Assembly: GCF_024793945.1 (NCBI RefSeq)
Contig: NZ_JANUSD010000005.1
Coordinates: 1 to 64,000 of the forward strand
Length of the DNA: 64,000 nt
Direction: 5' to 3'
Source of the DNA: Emticicia fluvialis
GTDB taxonomy: Bacteria; Bacteroidota; Bacteroidia; Cytophagales; Spirosomataceae
Translations under genes and position numbers: made by a program
Shown: piece by piece, positions 32,692-42,288 of the stretch
Layout of the letters: each line of letters starts with the position of its first letter
Position numbering within the stretch: the stretch's first letter is position 1
The notes under the pieces: generated by a model
Seen by the model: only the letters and a program-made list of their open reading frames with translations
Told to the model about the DNA's origin: nothing
Database searches by the model: none

Positions 32692-33741
32692 ATGAAAAAA
32701 TTTTATTTACGAATAGTTCTCTTGTGCCTGGTTTGTTACAGTGGGCAGGCACAAGACCCGCAGTTTTCGCAGTTTTACGCTGCCCCTTTATATCAGAATC
32801 CGGCCTTTGCCGGTAGCGCTTTTGCTACCCGGTTAATAGCCAATTACCGTAACCAATGGCCCTCAATAACGGCCAATTTTGTTACGAGTTCTTTTTCTAT
32901 AGACCACCACCTGCAAAGCCTGAATAGCGGTATCGGTTTAATTGTTACCAACGACTCACAAGGGCCCAACAGGCTTACCAGCACCGATATAAGCGCCATT
33001 TATGCGTATCAGTTAAAGATAGACGAAGATAATTTTCTAAGGCTTGGCCTGCAAGGGACTTACTCAAACAAAAGTATGAACTATCTGGGGCTTACTTTTG
33101 GCGACCAGTATGATGACAAAGGCCTTACCGGAAACCCCACAAATGACCCCTTCGGCCCCAATGGAAGCAATTTACCGAATATCAATATGGCCGACTTCAG
33201 CGCCGGGGCATTGTACTACAACAGTACATCATGGTTAGGCGTTACGGCACACCATATCAACCAGCCATCTTACACGTTTTTTGCTTCTGATGCCCCCAAG
33301 AGCGCTTTTTTACCCATGAAACTGAGCATCAGCGGAGGTGTAAAAATACCCATTGCTAATCCTTACTCTGGTGCGGCCTATTCAGACAAAGAGTTTTCGG
33401 TATCACCGGCGTTTTTGATTAAACGGCAAGGCAAATTTAACCAGCTTGATTTAGGGCTGTATGCCACCTATACTCCGCTTACGGTTGGGGTCTGGTATAG
33501 GGGGATTCCGATAAAAAAGAGGAACATCACCCCTACTAATCATGATGCCCTGGTTTTTTTGATAGGCGTAAGACAAGACAGCTTTTCTATCGGCTATAGT
33601 TATGACGTAACGATCTCAAGCCTGGGTGCCTCTTCCGGTGGTTCGCATGAAATATCGCTGGCTTATCAGTTTGAACCCGTTATTAAAAAACTAACACGTT
33701 ATAAAAGAAATAAAAAGTCGCTGGCGTGTCCTAAATTTTAA
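32692..33741 (+). CDS. PorP/SprF family type IX secretion membrane protein
   Basis: From the ATG at 32692 the product has 349 residues with a signal peptide ('YLRIVLLCLVCYSGQAQ'). The PorP/SprF signature follows at once: 'DPQFSQFYAAPLYQNPAFAGSA', then 'RLIANYRNQWPSI' and a series of amphipathic beta strands ending 'GGSHEISLAYQF'. These outer-membrane beta-barrel proteins are partners of T9SS cargo carrying CHU_C or related C-termini, probably holding the cargo at the surface. It lies divergent to such a cargo gene. A longer N-terminal reading from 32644 was rejected because it hides the signal peptide. Confidence 0.9.
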   Translation: MKKFYLRIVLLCLVCYSGQAQDPQFSQFYAAPLYQNPAFAGSAFATRLIANYRNQWPSITANFVTSSFSIDHHLQSLNSGIGLIVTNDSQGPNRLTSTDISAIYAYQLKIDEDNFLRLGLQGTYSNKSMNYLGLTFGDQYDDKGLTGNPTNDPFGPNGSNLPNINMADFSAGALYYNSTSWLGVTAHHINQPSYTFFASDAPKSAFLPMKLSISGGVKIPIANPYSGAAYSDKEFSVSPAFLIKRQGKFNQLDLGLYATYTPLTVGVWYRGIPIKKRNITPTNHDALVFLIGVRQDSFSIGYSYDVTISSLGASSGGSHEISLAYQFEPVIKKLTRYKRNKKSLACPKF

Positions 33742-33994
33742 TACTTAAAACATCTGGCATTGGCCAAAGCGCTGCCAATAGCTGGTTTATTAGAATGATA
33801 ACCACAAACTTTAAATACGGTATATCGGGCTTTAACTGAGGCATTTCAGATACTAATTTGGTTGCTGCCAAAAACGTAACTAAATGCCCGTTTTATTCTT
33901 TCCGATTAAAATTTCAATTCTTCATTAATACAAGCCTGTTTTTCTAAGTAAAAAGCTAAAAATTAAAAGAATATTTCGTTTTTTGGACAAACAG

Positions 33995-34028
33995 TTTGGC
34001 TTTTCAACCCAATTTTACATTATATTGC
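33995..34028 (+). promoter_or_regulatory. Putative promoter of the amino-acid permease
   Basis: TTTG (33995-33998), a 22-base spacer and TATATTGC (34021-34028, near-match to TAnnTTTG). It overlaps an upstream in-frame start at 33996 and favours the ATG at 34071. The remainder of the 329-base gap 33742-34070 shows nothing I can name. Confidence 0.4.
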
Positions 34029-34070
34029 ACTATATTTCTAAAACAAACCAAAAACAACTCTAAACATCTT

Positions 34071-35549
34071 ATGAAACACAGTATTTGGCGTAAAAAGCCA
34101 ATGTCTGCATATGAGGCAGATATTAAAAATAACCAACTCAAGAAGATAATGGGTAAGTGGAGTCTTACCGCAATTGGAATCGGGGGTATTATTGGAGGGG
34201 GTATATTTGTATTAACAGGTACTGCTGCTCATTACCATGCCGGGCCGGCATTAGCACTTTCGTTCATTATAGCGGGTATTGGTTGCGTTTTTGCTGCGCT
34301 TTGCTATTCTGAATTTGCTTCTATGCTTCCGGTTGAAGGCTCAGCTTATGCTTATGCCTATGGTACTATCGGTGAGCTATTTGCATGGATTATCGGATGG
34401 GGATTGATTTTGGAATATGCCATGGGGGCCATGACAGTGGCCGTAAGCTGGTCTGGTTACTTCAATAAGCTGGTTCATTTATTTGGTGTTGATATTCCTT
34501 ACTATTTACGTAACGACCCCTGGTCGGCAGCATCTTATGCACAGGCGAACGGTCTGGAGCCGGTTGGTTTTGCATTCAATTTACCTGCTTTTATTATTAC
34601 CTGGGTTGTAACCTGGATTCTCGTAAAAGGTATTAAAGAAGCAACTAATACCAATAACCTGATTGTAATTTTAAAGTTAGGTGCGGTTATTTTCGTAATT
34701 ATTGCAGGCGCTTTCTTTATCAATTATTCAAATTGGGAGCCATTCATTCCTGAGCCAACTATGGTAATGCATGAAGACGGTATAGCAAAAGAAGCCTATG
34801 GCTGGAAAGGTATATTTAGTGGCGCTGCGGCTATTTTCTTTGCTTATATCGGTTTCGACGTAGTTTCTACCTCAGCCGGTGAAGCCATTAATCCTAAAAA
34901 AGACATTCCGTTTGCTATCATCGCATCGTTGTTAATCTGTACAGTATTATACATATTGGTTTCGTTGGTGTTAACCGGTATGCTTAATTATAACGACATT
35001 GTGGGTGATGCGCTTAAAGCTCCGGTGGCCTTTGCTTTCGATAAGGTAGGTCAACCCTGGGCTGTTTTCATAATTACCGCTGCGGCCACCGCAGGTTTAA
35101 TCTCGGTAATGTTGGTGATGATGTTGGGTCAAACCCGGGTTTTCTTAGGTATGGCAAAAGACGGGTTATTACCTGATTTCTTTAAGCAAGTGCATACCAC
35201 ATGGAAAACACCATGGAAAAGCACCATTCTTGTAGGTCTTTTAGTTTCGTTAGTGGCCTCATTTACTCCTATCGGTATTCTGAGCGACATGACAAGCTTT
35301 GGTACCTTGTTTGCCTTTGCTATGGTTTGTCTGGCCGTTTTAATTCTGCGCTTCAGAGAGCCAAACAGAGACAGACCTTTCAAAACACCAATGGTGTATA
35401 TAATAGGGCCATTAGGTATCGTGACAAACTTTGCCTTGATGCTTCTTTTAGACAGTAAAGCGCAGCAGTTTGCTGTTATCTGGATGCTACTAGGCTTAAT
35501 TGTTTATTTCTTATACAGCCGGAATAAAAGCAATCTGAATAAATTATAA
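34071..35549 (+). CDS. APC family amino-acid permease (CAT-like)
   Basis: From the ATG at 34071 the product has 492 residues and about 12-14 membrane segments. The first helix carries the APC superfamily substrate-binding glycine motif 'AIGIGGIIGGGIFVLTG'. Further on come 'GPALALSFIIAGIGCVFAALCYSEFASMLPVEGSAYAYAYG' (YSEFASMLP, GSAYAY), 'FFAYIGFDVVSTSAGEAINP' and 'GQTRVFLGMAKDGLLP'. These match cationic amino-acid transporter (CAT/YfnA-type) importers. The precise amino acid is not readable. It is a single gene with a strong terminator. Confidence 0.9.
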   Translation: MKHSIWRKKPMSAYEADIKNNQLKKIMGKWSLTAIGIGGIIGGGIFVLTGTAAHYHAGPALALSFIIAGIGCVFAALCYSEFASMLPVEGSAYAYAYGTIGELFAWIIGWGLILEYAMGAMTVAVSWSGYFNKLVHLFGVDIPYYLRNDPWSAASYAQANGLEPVGFAFNLPAFIITWVVTWILVKGIKEATNTNNLIVILKLGAVIFVIIAGAFFINYSNWEPFIPEPTMVMHEDGIAKEAYGWKGIFSGAAAIFFAYIGFDVVSTSAGEAINPKKDIPFAIIASLLICTVLYILVSLVLTGMLNYNDIVGDALKAPVAFAFDKVGQPWAVFIITAAATAGLISVMLVMMLGQTRVFLGMAKDGLLPDFFKQVHTTWKTPWKSTILVGLLVSLVASFTPIGILSDMTSFGTLFAFAMVCLAVLILRFREPNRDRPFKTPMVYIIGPLGIVTNFALMLLLDSKAQQFAVIWMLLGLIVYFLYSRNKSNLNKL

Positions 35550-35565
35550 GCATTGTTTTGCTATA

Positions 35566-35605
35566 AAAAGGGTCGTTCTACCACAATGGAACGACCCTTT
35601 TTTCA
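35566..35605 (+). terminator. Intrinsic terminator of the amino-acid permease
   Basis: The 13-bp stem AAAAGGGTCGTTC (35566-35578) pairs with 35589-35601 and is followed by T residues. Confidence 0.88.
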
Positions 35606-35683
35606 TTTTTAAGCTATTACCTACCTCCTGCTTTATATTATTTCTGAGGTTTGTTATTTAGTTTATTTACTCAATTGTTTTCG

Positions 35684-35723
35684 TAATTTTGCAAACATCA
35701 TGATGCTCAGTATCATTGAGCAT
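35684..35723 (+). promoter_or_regulatory. Putative -7 element and leader hairpin before the 547-residue membrane protein
   Basis: TAATTTTG at 35684-35691 is an exact TAnnTTTG match about 190 bases before the gene. A 7-bp hairpin (ATGCTCA at 35703-35709 with 35717-35723) follows in what would be the leader. The other bases of the 334-base gap show nothing else. Confidence 0.4.
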
Positions 35724-35883
35724 TTGTAGCTGTTTCTTTGATTGTTTATAATAAAATCTGTGACGGCATCAGTAGCCATAACGCCAGACAGTTGAGGTAC
35801 CATGGTTAATCATTACCTGCACTGCTGGCTGCATATTGTTTTTATCTTTTAAACGTTGCTGCCTGGTCTATTAAATTTAACCT

Positions 35884-37527
35884 ATGCGAAACACAAGGCT
35901 TGTTTTTTATTTGTTGCTGCTGCTTTTACCCTTTTTTGCTTTCCTGGTGATTTTTATCAGATACGGCCTAAATATTCCGTTTGAAGACGATATCGGGCTT
36001 CTCCGTTCTGTGTTAATAGACTTACCTGCTTTAAATGGAATAAAAGATAAAGTCCGGATATTTTTTATTCCGCAGAATGAACATCCAGTGGCTATTTTCA
36101 AATTTGCCATCTGGGCATATTACCATTTATTGGGTAATATCAACATCAAACACATCAATTTTATTGGCAACCTTATATTTTTAACTTCATTTGGCTTTTT
36201 TTTCCGACAACTCAAAATTTTAAAGATTTCTTGGCTTTGGTTAATCCCAATTCCTTATATTCTATTATCACTATACGCTTACGAAAACGCCCTGTGGGCT
36301 TTGTGTTCTTTTCAGCATACTGCCATAATAAGCTTCTTTTTATGGGGGTTTTATTTTTGTTTTTTCTATACCGAAACCTCAGGCAGGTTTTATGCAGGCC
36401 TGGTTTTACTGATTTGTGCCAGTTTCAGCAGTGGTAACGGCATTCTGGGCTTTATTACGGTTTTTATTATATTAATTTCTGAAAAACGTTTCAAAAGTGC
36501 TGCAATTATTGGCTTTGCGCTATTAATCACTAAATTTTGGATTCTTAACCGGCTGCCCTTTCATGAGCCGTTTCCTATAAAAGATATACTTAAATCTTTA
36601 CTTATTTTAACCGGCTCTATAGTTCAAACCTCAAGCAAGCTATTTATTATCTATTTACTGGGCGGGTTTGTAATTGCCTTACTGCTAATTTTCTTAATTT
36701 ATAGCTTCTTTGCCCGATTGGATCGCGAAAAACGATTGTATTACCTGCTTACCAGTGGGATTTGCCTTTTCGCTTTAGGTACATTTTTAGGATTATCAAC
36801 TTTCAGAAATATTATTTCCTCCGATTTTCCGGATAGGTACAGAACCTATACGCAATTGCTCTGGATTACCCTGTACCTATATCTGATTCCTTTTCTGGTT
36901 CAGTTAAGAACCCGGAAATATATGTTTAGTGTCGCTTTACTGGGGGGCATGCTTTATTTTTGCCATTCTTTTTTTGCTGCACGCTCTAAGGCCCTGTTTT
37001 TTTACCATCAGAAACAGCTTATTTCGGTAAACTACCATTATTCTAATACAACCTCCTGTGGTTGTTATTACCGTAATTATTTCGATCAGACCCTACATAC
37101 TTTAGCAGAAAGAAACATTTTCCATTTACCAGAGCCGGTGTATAGTTTGAATAAATTAAAAGAATTACCCGGTATTTTTAAGTTGAATGCCATGACTCTT
37201 AATTCTGAAACACTTTATATGGCATCAGAAAACAGTATTCTTACAAATGACGGAAACCTCTTTATTCTTTTACTTAACTCAGCAAACAAAAACGCATTGC
37301 TAGTGCCAGTAATGAGTCTGCGGAACACTGATAAAGTATCCTTATTATCAAACAGGACCTTTTTCAATGGTTTCAGAATGGTAATTCTTAAAAACTGCCT
37401 TCCTGAAGGTACTTATAAAGTTGCAGTAGCCGCCTGGAAAAAAAACGCCTTTGTCTTTACTGACTGCCAGTTAATATTTGATGCCAAAACACACAAAATT
37501 GTTAATAGTAAGGCACTTGTCCTCTAG
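35884..37527 (+). CDS. Multipass membrane protein, possible GT-C glycosyltransferase
   Basis: No family is recognised with confidence. The 547-residue product has about 11 hydrophobic segments (residues 5-390) and a C-terminal soluble part (about 400-547). The first outside loop carries an acidic cluster 'IPFEDDIGLL' (E34-D35-D36), the position where GT-C-fold glycosyltransferases place catalytic acids, which suggests a lipid-linked sugar transferase. The codon choice is AT-rich compared with the housekeeping genes nearby. It precedes a T9SS-secreted protein gene by 318 bases in the same direction; a shared role in surface glycan work is only a guess. Confidence 0.55.
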   Translation: MRNTRLVFYLLLLLLPFFAFLVIFIRYGLNIPFEDDIGLLRSVLIDLPALNGIKDKVRIFFIPQNEHPVAIFKFAIWAYYHLLGNINIKHINFIGNLIFLTSFGFFFRQLKILKISWLWLIPIPYILLSLYAYENALWALCSFQHTAIISFFLWGFYFCFFYTETSGRFYAGLVLLICASFSSGNGILGFITVFIILISEKRFKSAAIIGFALLITKFWILNRLPFHEPFPIKDILKSLLILTGSIVQTSSKLFIIYLLGGFVIALLLIFLIYSFFARLDREKRLYYLLTSGICLFALGTFLGLSTFRNIISSDFPDRYRTYTQLLWITLYLYLIPFLVQLRTRKYMFSVALLGGMLYFCHSFFAARSKALFFYHQKQLISVNYHYSNTTSCGCYYRNYFDQTLHTLAERNIFHLPEPVYSLNKLKELPGIFKLNAMTLNSETLYMASENSILTNDGNLFILLLNSANKNALLVPVMSLRNTDKVSLLSNRTFFNGFRMVILKNCLPEGTYKVAVAAWKKNAFVFTDCQLIFDAKTHKIVNSKALVL

Positions 37528-37845
37528 TAAATTAGCATTCTCAGGCCAAATAAGCGATAGGGGTATTATGGTTTATTATACTTCATAAAGTCATTAAAAA
37601 CCCCACTAAGAACGATTGGTCTTTCAATTACTTCATCGCATTTATTCGCTTGGCCATGTTATTTACCAGATTTGTATCTATTTTACTCAATAACCTTACG
37701 CTTTTTTCGATTTTCTCGCTTAATATTTCTAAATTTCAATTAATTTAGTTGAAGCCTGCCATTATTGTATTTTTCTGAGAATCATTAATTTTAAGAGGTC
37801 TGAAGATTCATTTTTTCGAGCAAGATAAATAACAACCATTTCGAA
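37528..37845. other. 318-base intergenic region without recognised element
   Basis: AT-rich sequence with no reading frame, repeat or terminator I can support. A TATTTTTC near 37770 differs by one base from the -7 consensus, but no -33 partner fits, so no promoter is called. Confidence 0.4.
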
Positions 37846-40170
37846 ATGAGATTATCTGTATTTTCAATTATTATATGGTTAGCGTGTGTTTTTCCTTATA
37901 ACTCTGACGCGCAAAGGTATTTATGCCACGGATTAGGTAATCTTGAGAGAGATGTTAATCATGGGTTGAATGTGATGAATAAAATGGTTGGAGCTGGTTG
38001 TAATTCAACATTACTGACAGTCTGGTGGGACAGGGTGTATCCAAAACCAAATTCTACCCCAGATTGGGCTCAATTAGATAACCAGATAAACCATGCTGTA
38101 AATAATCTGAAGATAAAAGTAGCCATCAGAATACATTTAGGCAGGCACATAGCAAGCATAAATGGGTTTTATACTCTGGAAGACGCCGTAACTGATTTTA
38201 AAGGCAAGCCACTAACCATGTATTATGATAATAACCACTTTAGCTTTGCGCACCAGCCCTCAGTTGAAAAAGCCGGTAGTTTCGTAAAGGAAGTGTGCGA
38301 GAGATATAAAAAATTACAACAACAAGGGCATATCATATTTATTTCGGTTGTCAATACCCCCACTCAGGAAATAGGCTATAACTATGATAACCAGCAATAT
38401 CCTGCTGCGCCGTATCCGGCGGTTTTTGACCACTCCAAATGGGCAATGATTAAATGGATTGAATGGACAAAGTCTAAATACAAAACCATTAGAACACTAA
38501 ATACCTACTGGAGAACCAGTTATAAAACTTTCGACGAAGTTGAACCTTATGTAAACTGGGGGAATATAAAAGACTCTTTTAATGGGCAACGAGGAAAAGA
38601 CTGGTATTATTTCCGCCATTTAATGTTAAAGAATTATATTGATTATATGACCCGAACCATAAAAAGTGTTGACCCGGGTTATAATGTGGCTTGCGAGTAT
38701 GGCGGGATAAGTGATGATTTAACCTTGCTCAGGGGTACGTTTGGATTTAAGGATTTGTCTGAAAATGTTGATATAATTAAAACCTCTACCGATGCATTTA
38801 GAGGAGACGGCATGCAGGGAGACCTGGTTATCAGTAATTTAAAGCCTAATCAGAAGTTTTATACCGAGGTTGCGCACTTTGATTTGCCCACGCCTGAGGC
38901 TTTGAGAAACTACGTAACACGGGCGGCTGAATATGGTTGTAATTTTATAATGCTTGGCGCCGACTACGACAACGGGAAGGATATAGAGAAAATTTTGCCC
39001 GCTGTATTTGAAGGGGTAAAGTGGATTAACAGGCCAACGCCACCAATTGTTTTTGCAGATACCATGAATTACAGGCTCTCGCAATTTATTGACAATCGAG
39101 AAGCAGTAGTAGATGATTGGAAAAAGCGCTCGGAAAACGGTAAAAAAAAGATAAAATTCAATTATGATGAAGATATCATTAACGAAAAACATGTAATTGA
39201 CAACCCGTTGCCAGATATTGTATCTGGTAACCCTAATGAACCAACCAAACCTCCGGTTCAGGAAGGGCCAAATGATATTCCTACTGCCAATACAAATGCT
39301 TATACATTCAATGTTGTACTCGACGAGTCTTTTGTACTGCGTATCCCCAATAATCTTTTCGTTGACCCTGACGGATACATTGCTTACATTGAGTTAATTA
39401 ATCCCCCGGGCTGGTTAAAATTCAACCAATTTGAATTCAGCTTTTATGGAAGGCCTACCGCTGCCGGCAAAACACCTGTGAAGTTACGTGTCTATGATAA
39501 CATGGGGGCAAGCATTGAATCTGTAGTTTATTTTGATTGCGCTTTGCCTAATATTAATTTTGAGCTCATAAAAGCCACTTATTTTGAGAATCCGATTGAG
39601 AGCCGGGGATGGATTGACAATAATACCATTTTGTATGCTGAAAATCTGCCTGATAAATTGAATATTTTAGCCCGGTGCAATCTAAATTCGGTGATTTTTA
39701 AGTTCGAACTCAACGGTCCATATAAATTTGAACGAATTTCTGAACGGGTGCCACATAATTTGTTTGGTGAAGGCGAAATCAGAGGCATGAAATTCCCGCT
39801 TGGCAGGTATTCTCTCACGGCAAAAGTCTATCGAAACGACTCCCTTATCACTTCAAAAAGCATTCATTTTACTGTAAAATATTCTCTAGACGCATCTAAA
39901 AAGACACTGCCTGACTGGGTTGTTTATCCTAATCCTTTTCTGGACGTGTGCAATATAAAACTACCGGCAGAAGAGTCTTTTGATATGCTTGCCTTTACAC
40001 TTATTAGCTCTTCGGGTAAAAGGATACCCGTATCAAAACAATACATACAATACGTAGACGGAGTTGCTTACATAGATATGGGCGCAATGGGAGTAATGGG
40101 AGGGAGCTACCTGCTCGAAGTCAGCAAGCCGGATATGGTTATAAAGCGTATCAGAGTAATAAAGATATAG
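37846..40170 (+). CDS. T9SS-exported TIM-barrel (GH42-like) protein with Ig-like and sorting domains
   Basis: The 774-residue protein has a signal peptide (about 23 residues ending SDAQ). An N-terminal region of about 400 residues resembles the A domain of beta-galactosidase-type TIM barrels ('WWDRVYPKPNSTPDWAQLDNQI', 'VAIRIHLGRHI', 'FISVVNTPTQEIGY', 'YTEVAHFDLPTP'). A He_PIG-like Ig domain (about 485-567), a further beta domain, and a C-terminal type A T9SS sorting domain starting 'WVVYPNPF' (about 692) and ending 'IKRIRVIKI' follow. It is therefore probably secreted or anchored at the cell surface. Catalytic acids are not certain and the substrate is unknown. Confidence 0.75.
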   Translation: MRLSVFSIIIWLACVFPYNSDAQRYLCHGLGNLERDVNHGLNVMNKMVGAGCNSTLLTVWWDRVYPKPNSTPDWAQLDNQINHAVNNLKIKVAIRIHLGRHIASINGFYTLEDAVTDFKGKPLTMYYDNNHFSFAHQPSVEKAGSFVKEVCERYKKLQQQGHIIFISVVNTPTQEIGYNYDNQQYPAAPYPAVFDHSKWAMIKWIEWTKSKYKTIRTLNTYWRTSYKTFDEVEPYVNWGNIKDSFNGQRGKDWYYFRHLMLKNYIDYMTRTIKSVDPGYNVACEYGGISDDLTLLRGTFGFKDLSENVDIIKTSTDAFRGDGMQGDLVISNLKPNQKFYTEVAHFDLPTPEALRNYVTRAAEYGCNFIMLGADYDNGKDIEKILPAVFEGVKWINRPTPPIVFADTMNYRLSQFIDNREAVVDDWKKRSENGKKKIKFNYDEDIINEKHVIDNPLPDIVSGNPNEPTKPPVQEGPNDIPTANTNAYTFNVVLDESFVLRIPNNLFVDPDGYIAYIELINPPGWLKFNQFEFSFYGRPTAAGKTPVKLRVYDNMGASIESVVYFDCALPNINFELIKATYFENPIESRGWIDNNTILYAENLPDKLNILARCNLNSVIFKFELNGPYKFERISERVPHNLFGEGEIRGMKFPLGRYSLTAKVYRNDSLITSKSIHFTVKYSLDASKKTLPDWVVYPNPFLDVCNIKLPAEESFDMLAFTLISSSGKRIPVSKQYIQYVDGVAYIDMGAMGVMGGSYLLEVSKPDMVIKRIRVIKI

Positions 40171-40194
40171 CTAAATACCTGATTTACAGCGTTT

Positions 40195-40635
40195 TCAGGT
40201 AAAAATATCGCGTAGATAATAAAGGAATAAACTCTGGATTATACCCCATACGCAGGCGCTTAAAAGCATATTCAGAATAATTTCTTTCTTCTGATATCTG
40301 AAAGCAATAGCCAGTATGGCGCCTAAAATAGGGCTGAAAAATATAGGAGTAAGAAAGGATATACCAATAAGACCAAACCTGCGCCGTACTTTTATGGCCA
40401 ATCTGTTAGACCTGGTAAATACCTTTTTTTTGGTTTTTCTACGGAAAATCTTTGAAAATACCTCACCAATATAATTACCAAAAAACGTTATCAGCGTTAC
40501 TGTAATCATCATTCCGATAACCGAACAGACGGCTGTTTCTACCCAGGAAATTTTCAACGCCCAACCGGTTAATGGGCCCCCAAAGAACTTGAGCATACTA
40601 GCCAGAATTACCGATACATACTTAGCCACTTCCAT
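40195..40635 (-). CDS. Small multipass membrane protein (possible Sm_multidrug_ex family)
   Basis: The 146-residue protein has about four hydrophobic segments and a strongly basic loop in the middle ('KIFRRKTKKKVFTRSNRLAIKVRRRFG', cores RRKTKKK and KVRRRFG). The stretch 'GLIGISFLTPIFFSPILGAILAIAF' resembles the small multidrug export (YqjA/PF06695-like) family, which is poorly characterised. It is convergent with the T9SS protein gene, with 24 bases between the two stops, and has no partner genes. Membrane location is clear; transport activity is not. Confidence 0.55.
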   Translation of the reverse strand: MEVAKYVSVILASMLKFFGGPLTGWALKISWVETAVCSVIGMMITVTLITFFGNYIGEVFSKIFRRKTKKKVFTRSNRLAIKVRRRFGLIGISFLTPIFFSPILGAILAIAFRYQKKEIILNMLLSACVWGIIQSLFLYYLRDIFT

Positions 40636-40881
40636 TATCTGTATTCTTTTAAAAATAATTGCTTATCTATTTTTTATCAACTCTCAAACTTAAAAACAGG
40701 TTAGTATATTAACGCAGCAATTATCTATTTTGGTTTAAATTTATGAATAACATGTAAAGTAAAAAACTAAAGATTGAATCTTAATTTTTTCTTTATCTCT
40801 TCTCTGCATCATTCCAATTGCATTATTAGTAACAGTTAAAACAATCTGTTTTTTCTTTTTTAACCGAACTGTACTAAAAAC

Positions 40882-40912
40882 ACTATTAAAAAGTATAATA
40901 CTTTTTAATAGT
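40882..40912. repeat. 31-base AT-rich perfect hairpin
   Basis: ACTATTAAAAAGTA (40882-40895) and its exact complement (40899-40912) flank a 3-base loop. It lies in the 332-base gap between the small membrane protein and the aminotransferase, next to the aspC terminator. The rest of that gap is AT-rich and without recognised features. Confidence 0.6.
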
Positions 40913-40914
40913 TG

Positions 40915-40952
40915 AAAAATAAAATAAGGGGCTCTGATATGCCAGAACCCCT
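40915..40952 (-). terminator. Intrinsic terminator of the aminotransferase gene
   Basis: On the minus strand AGGGGTTCTG pairs with CAGAGCCCCT (one G-U) around a 6-base loop and runs into a T-rich stretch, 16 bases after the stop codon. Confidence 0.75.
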
Positions 40953-40967
40953 GTACTTTATTAACAA

Positions 40968-42182
40968 TTATTTCAAAGTAGCTAAAGCCGCCTTAACTCT
41001 TCCCATGGCTTCTGTAAGAGCTTCGTCTGATGCTGCAGTTGATATTCTCAAACATTTAGGCGCGCCAAACGAACCACCTCCTACCATAGCCACGTGTGCG
41101 GTTTCAAGCAACCACATACATAGCTGGTCGGCATCCTTAATAGTTACCTTGCCGTCAGATTTACCAAAGTAGTAACTTACGTCAGGGAACGCGTAAAATG
41201 CACCATCAGGCACGTTTACTTTCAAACCCGGGATATCTCTTAAAAGCTTAATAACCAATTCTCTACGACGCAGATACGCCTCCTTCATCATTTTCGGTGC
41301 CGACATGTCTTCCCATGCTACCACAGCACCGCGCTGAGATATTGAGCTGGTACCAGATGTAACCTGCCCTTGTAGTTTTTCAACACCGTCAGCAATCCAT
41401 TTGGCCGCTGCAATGTAACCCAAACGCCAGCCGGTCATGGCAAAACCCTTGGCAAAACCATTCACAGTAATGACTCTGTCTTTAATTTCCGGAATAGACC
41501 CGATACTGAAATGGCCTTCGTCGGTAAAGTTAATGTACTCATAAATCTCATCAGCCAAAATAAATACGTTTTCATGATATTGTATCACTTTGGCTAAAGC
41601 TCTTAGCTCCGCTTCGCTATAAACAGACCCCGTAGGGTTGTTAGGAGAAGCATACATAACCACTTTTGTACGGTCTGTAATGGCTGCTTCCAGCTGCTCA
41701 GGCGTTACTTTGAAATCGTTTTCAAAGGCGCCCTCAACAATTACTGACTTTCCATCGGCTAGTTTTACCATTTCAGAGTAGCTAACCCAGTAGGGGGCTA
41801 ATATGACTACCTCATCGCCCGGATTTACCAGACATTGTATTACGTTTGCTAATGAATGTTTTGCTCCTGTAGAAATTACAATATTTTCAGGTTTCCAATC
41901 CAGATTATTCTCACGCTTGAGCTTGTCTGCAATTGCTTTGCGGAGTTCAGGAATACCAGCTACTGGTGTGTAGTGGTGGAAACCATTATCGATAGCTGCC
42001 TTGGCAGCTTCACAAATGTGTTGTGGAGTTTTGAAATCTGGCTCTCCGACAGATAAATTAATGACTTTGTGCCCCTGGGCCGCTAATTCGCGCGATTTTT
42101 TCGACATACCAAGCGTGGCCGATTCCTCCAACGCATTGATTCTGTCAGCGAGTAAACTCGCTGTTTCAACTAATGCAGACAT
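40968..42182 (-). CDS. Class I/II aspartate aminotransferase, PLP-dependent
   Basis: From the ATG at 42182 the product has 404 residues. It shows 'VINLSVGEPDFKTPQHI', 'YTPVAGIPELRKAIADKL', 'APYWVSYSEMVKLA', 'SPNNPTGSVYSEAEL', 'ILADEIYEYINF', the PLP lysine in 'NGFAKGFAMTGWRLGYIAA', and the substrate arginine in 'CLRISTA'. These match subgroup I-beta aspartate aminotransferases, often called aspC/aspB. The variant residues 'FAKGFAMTGWR' (commonly SK) are acceptable. It transfers amino groups between aspartate and 2-oxoglutarate, though some relatives use other substrates. Confidence 0.9.
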   Translation of the reverse strand: MSALVETASLLADRINALEESATLGMSKKSRELAAQGHKVINLSVGEPDFKTPQHICEAAKAAIDNGFHHYTPVAGIPELRKAIADKLKRENNLDWKPENIVISTGAKHSLANVIQCLVNPGDEVVILAPYWVSYSEMVKLADGKSVIVEGAFENDFKVTPEQLEAAITDRTKVVMYASPNNPTGSVYSEAELRALAKVIQYHENVFILADEIYEYINFTDEGHFSIGSIPEIKDRVITVNGFAKGFAMTGWRLGYIAAAKWIADGVEKLQGQVTSGTSSISQRGAVVAWEDMSAPKMMKEAYLRRRELVIKLLRDIPGLKVNVPDGAFYAFPDVSYYFGKSDGKVTIKDADQLCMWLLETAHVAMVGGGSFGAPKCLRISTAASDEALTEAMGRVKAALATLK

Positions 42183-42280
42183 GATTTTTTGAAATGAAAA
42201 GTACAATAATTTTTTATCTTTCAATTACCGTAATTAGCTTCTTGATTGACAGCTAAGTACTTATAACTAAAATTCGGGTG

Positions 42281-42288
42281 CAAAATTA
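42281..42288 (-). promoter_or_regulatory. Putative -7 promoter element for the aminotransferase
   Basis: On the minus strand TAATTTTG matches TAnnTTTG, about 100 bases before the chosen ATG. No -33 TTTG at the usual distance. Confidence 0.45.
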
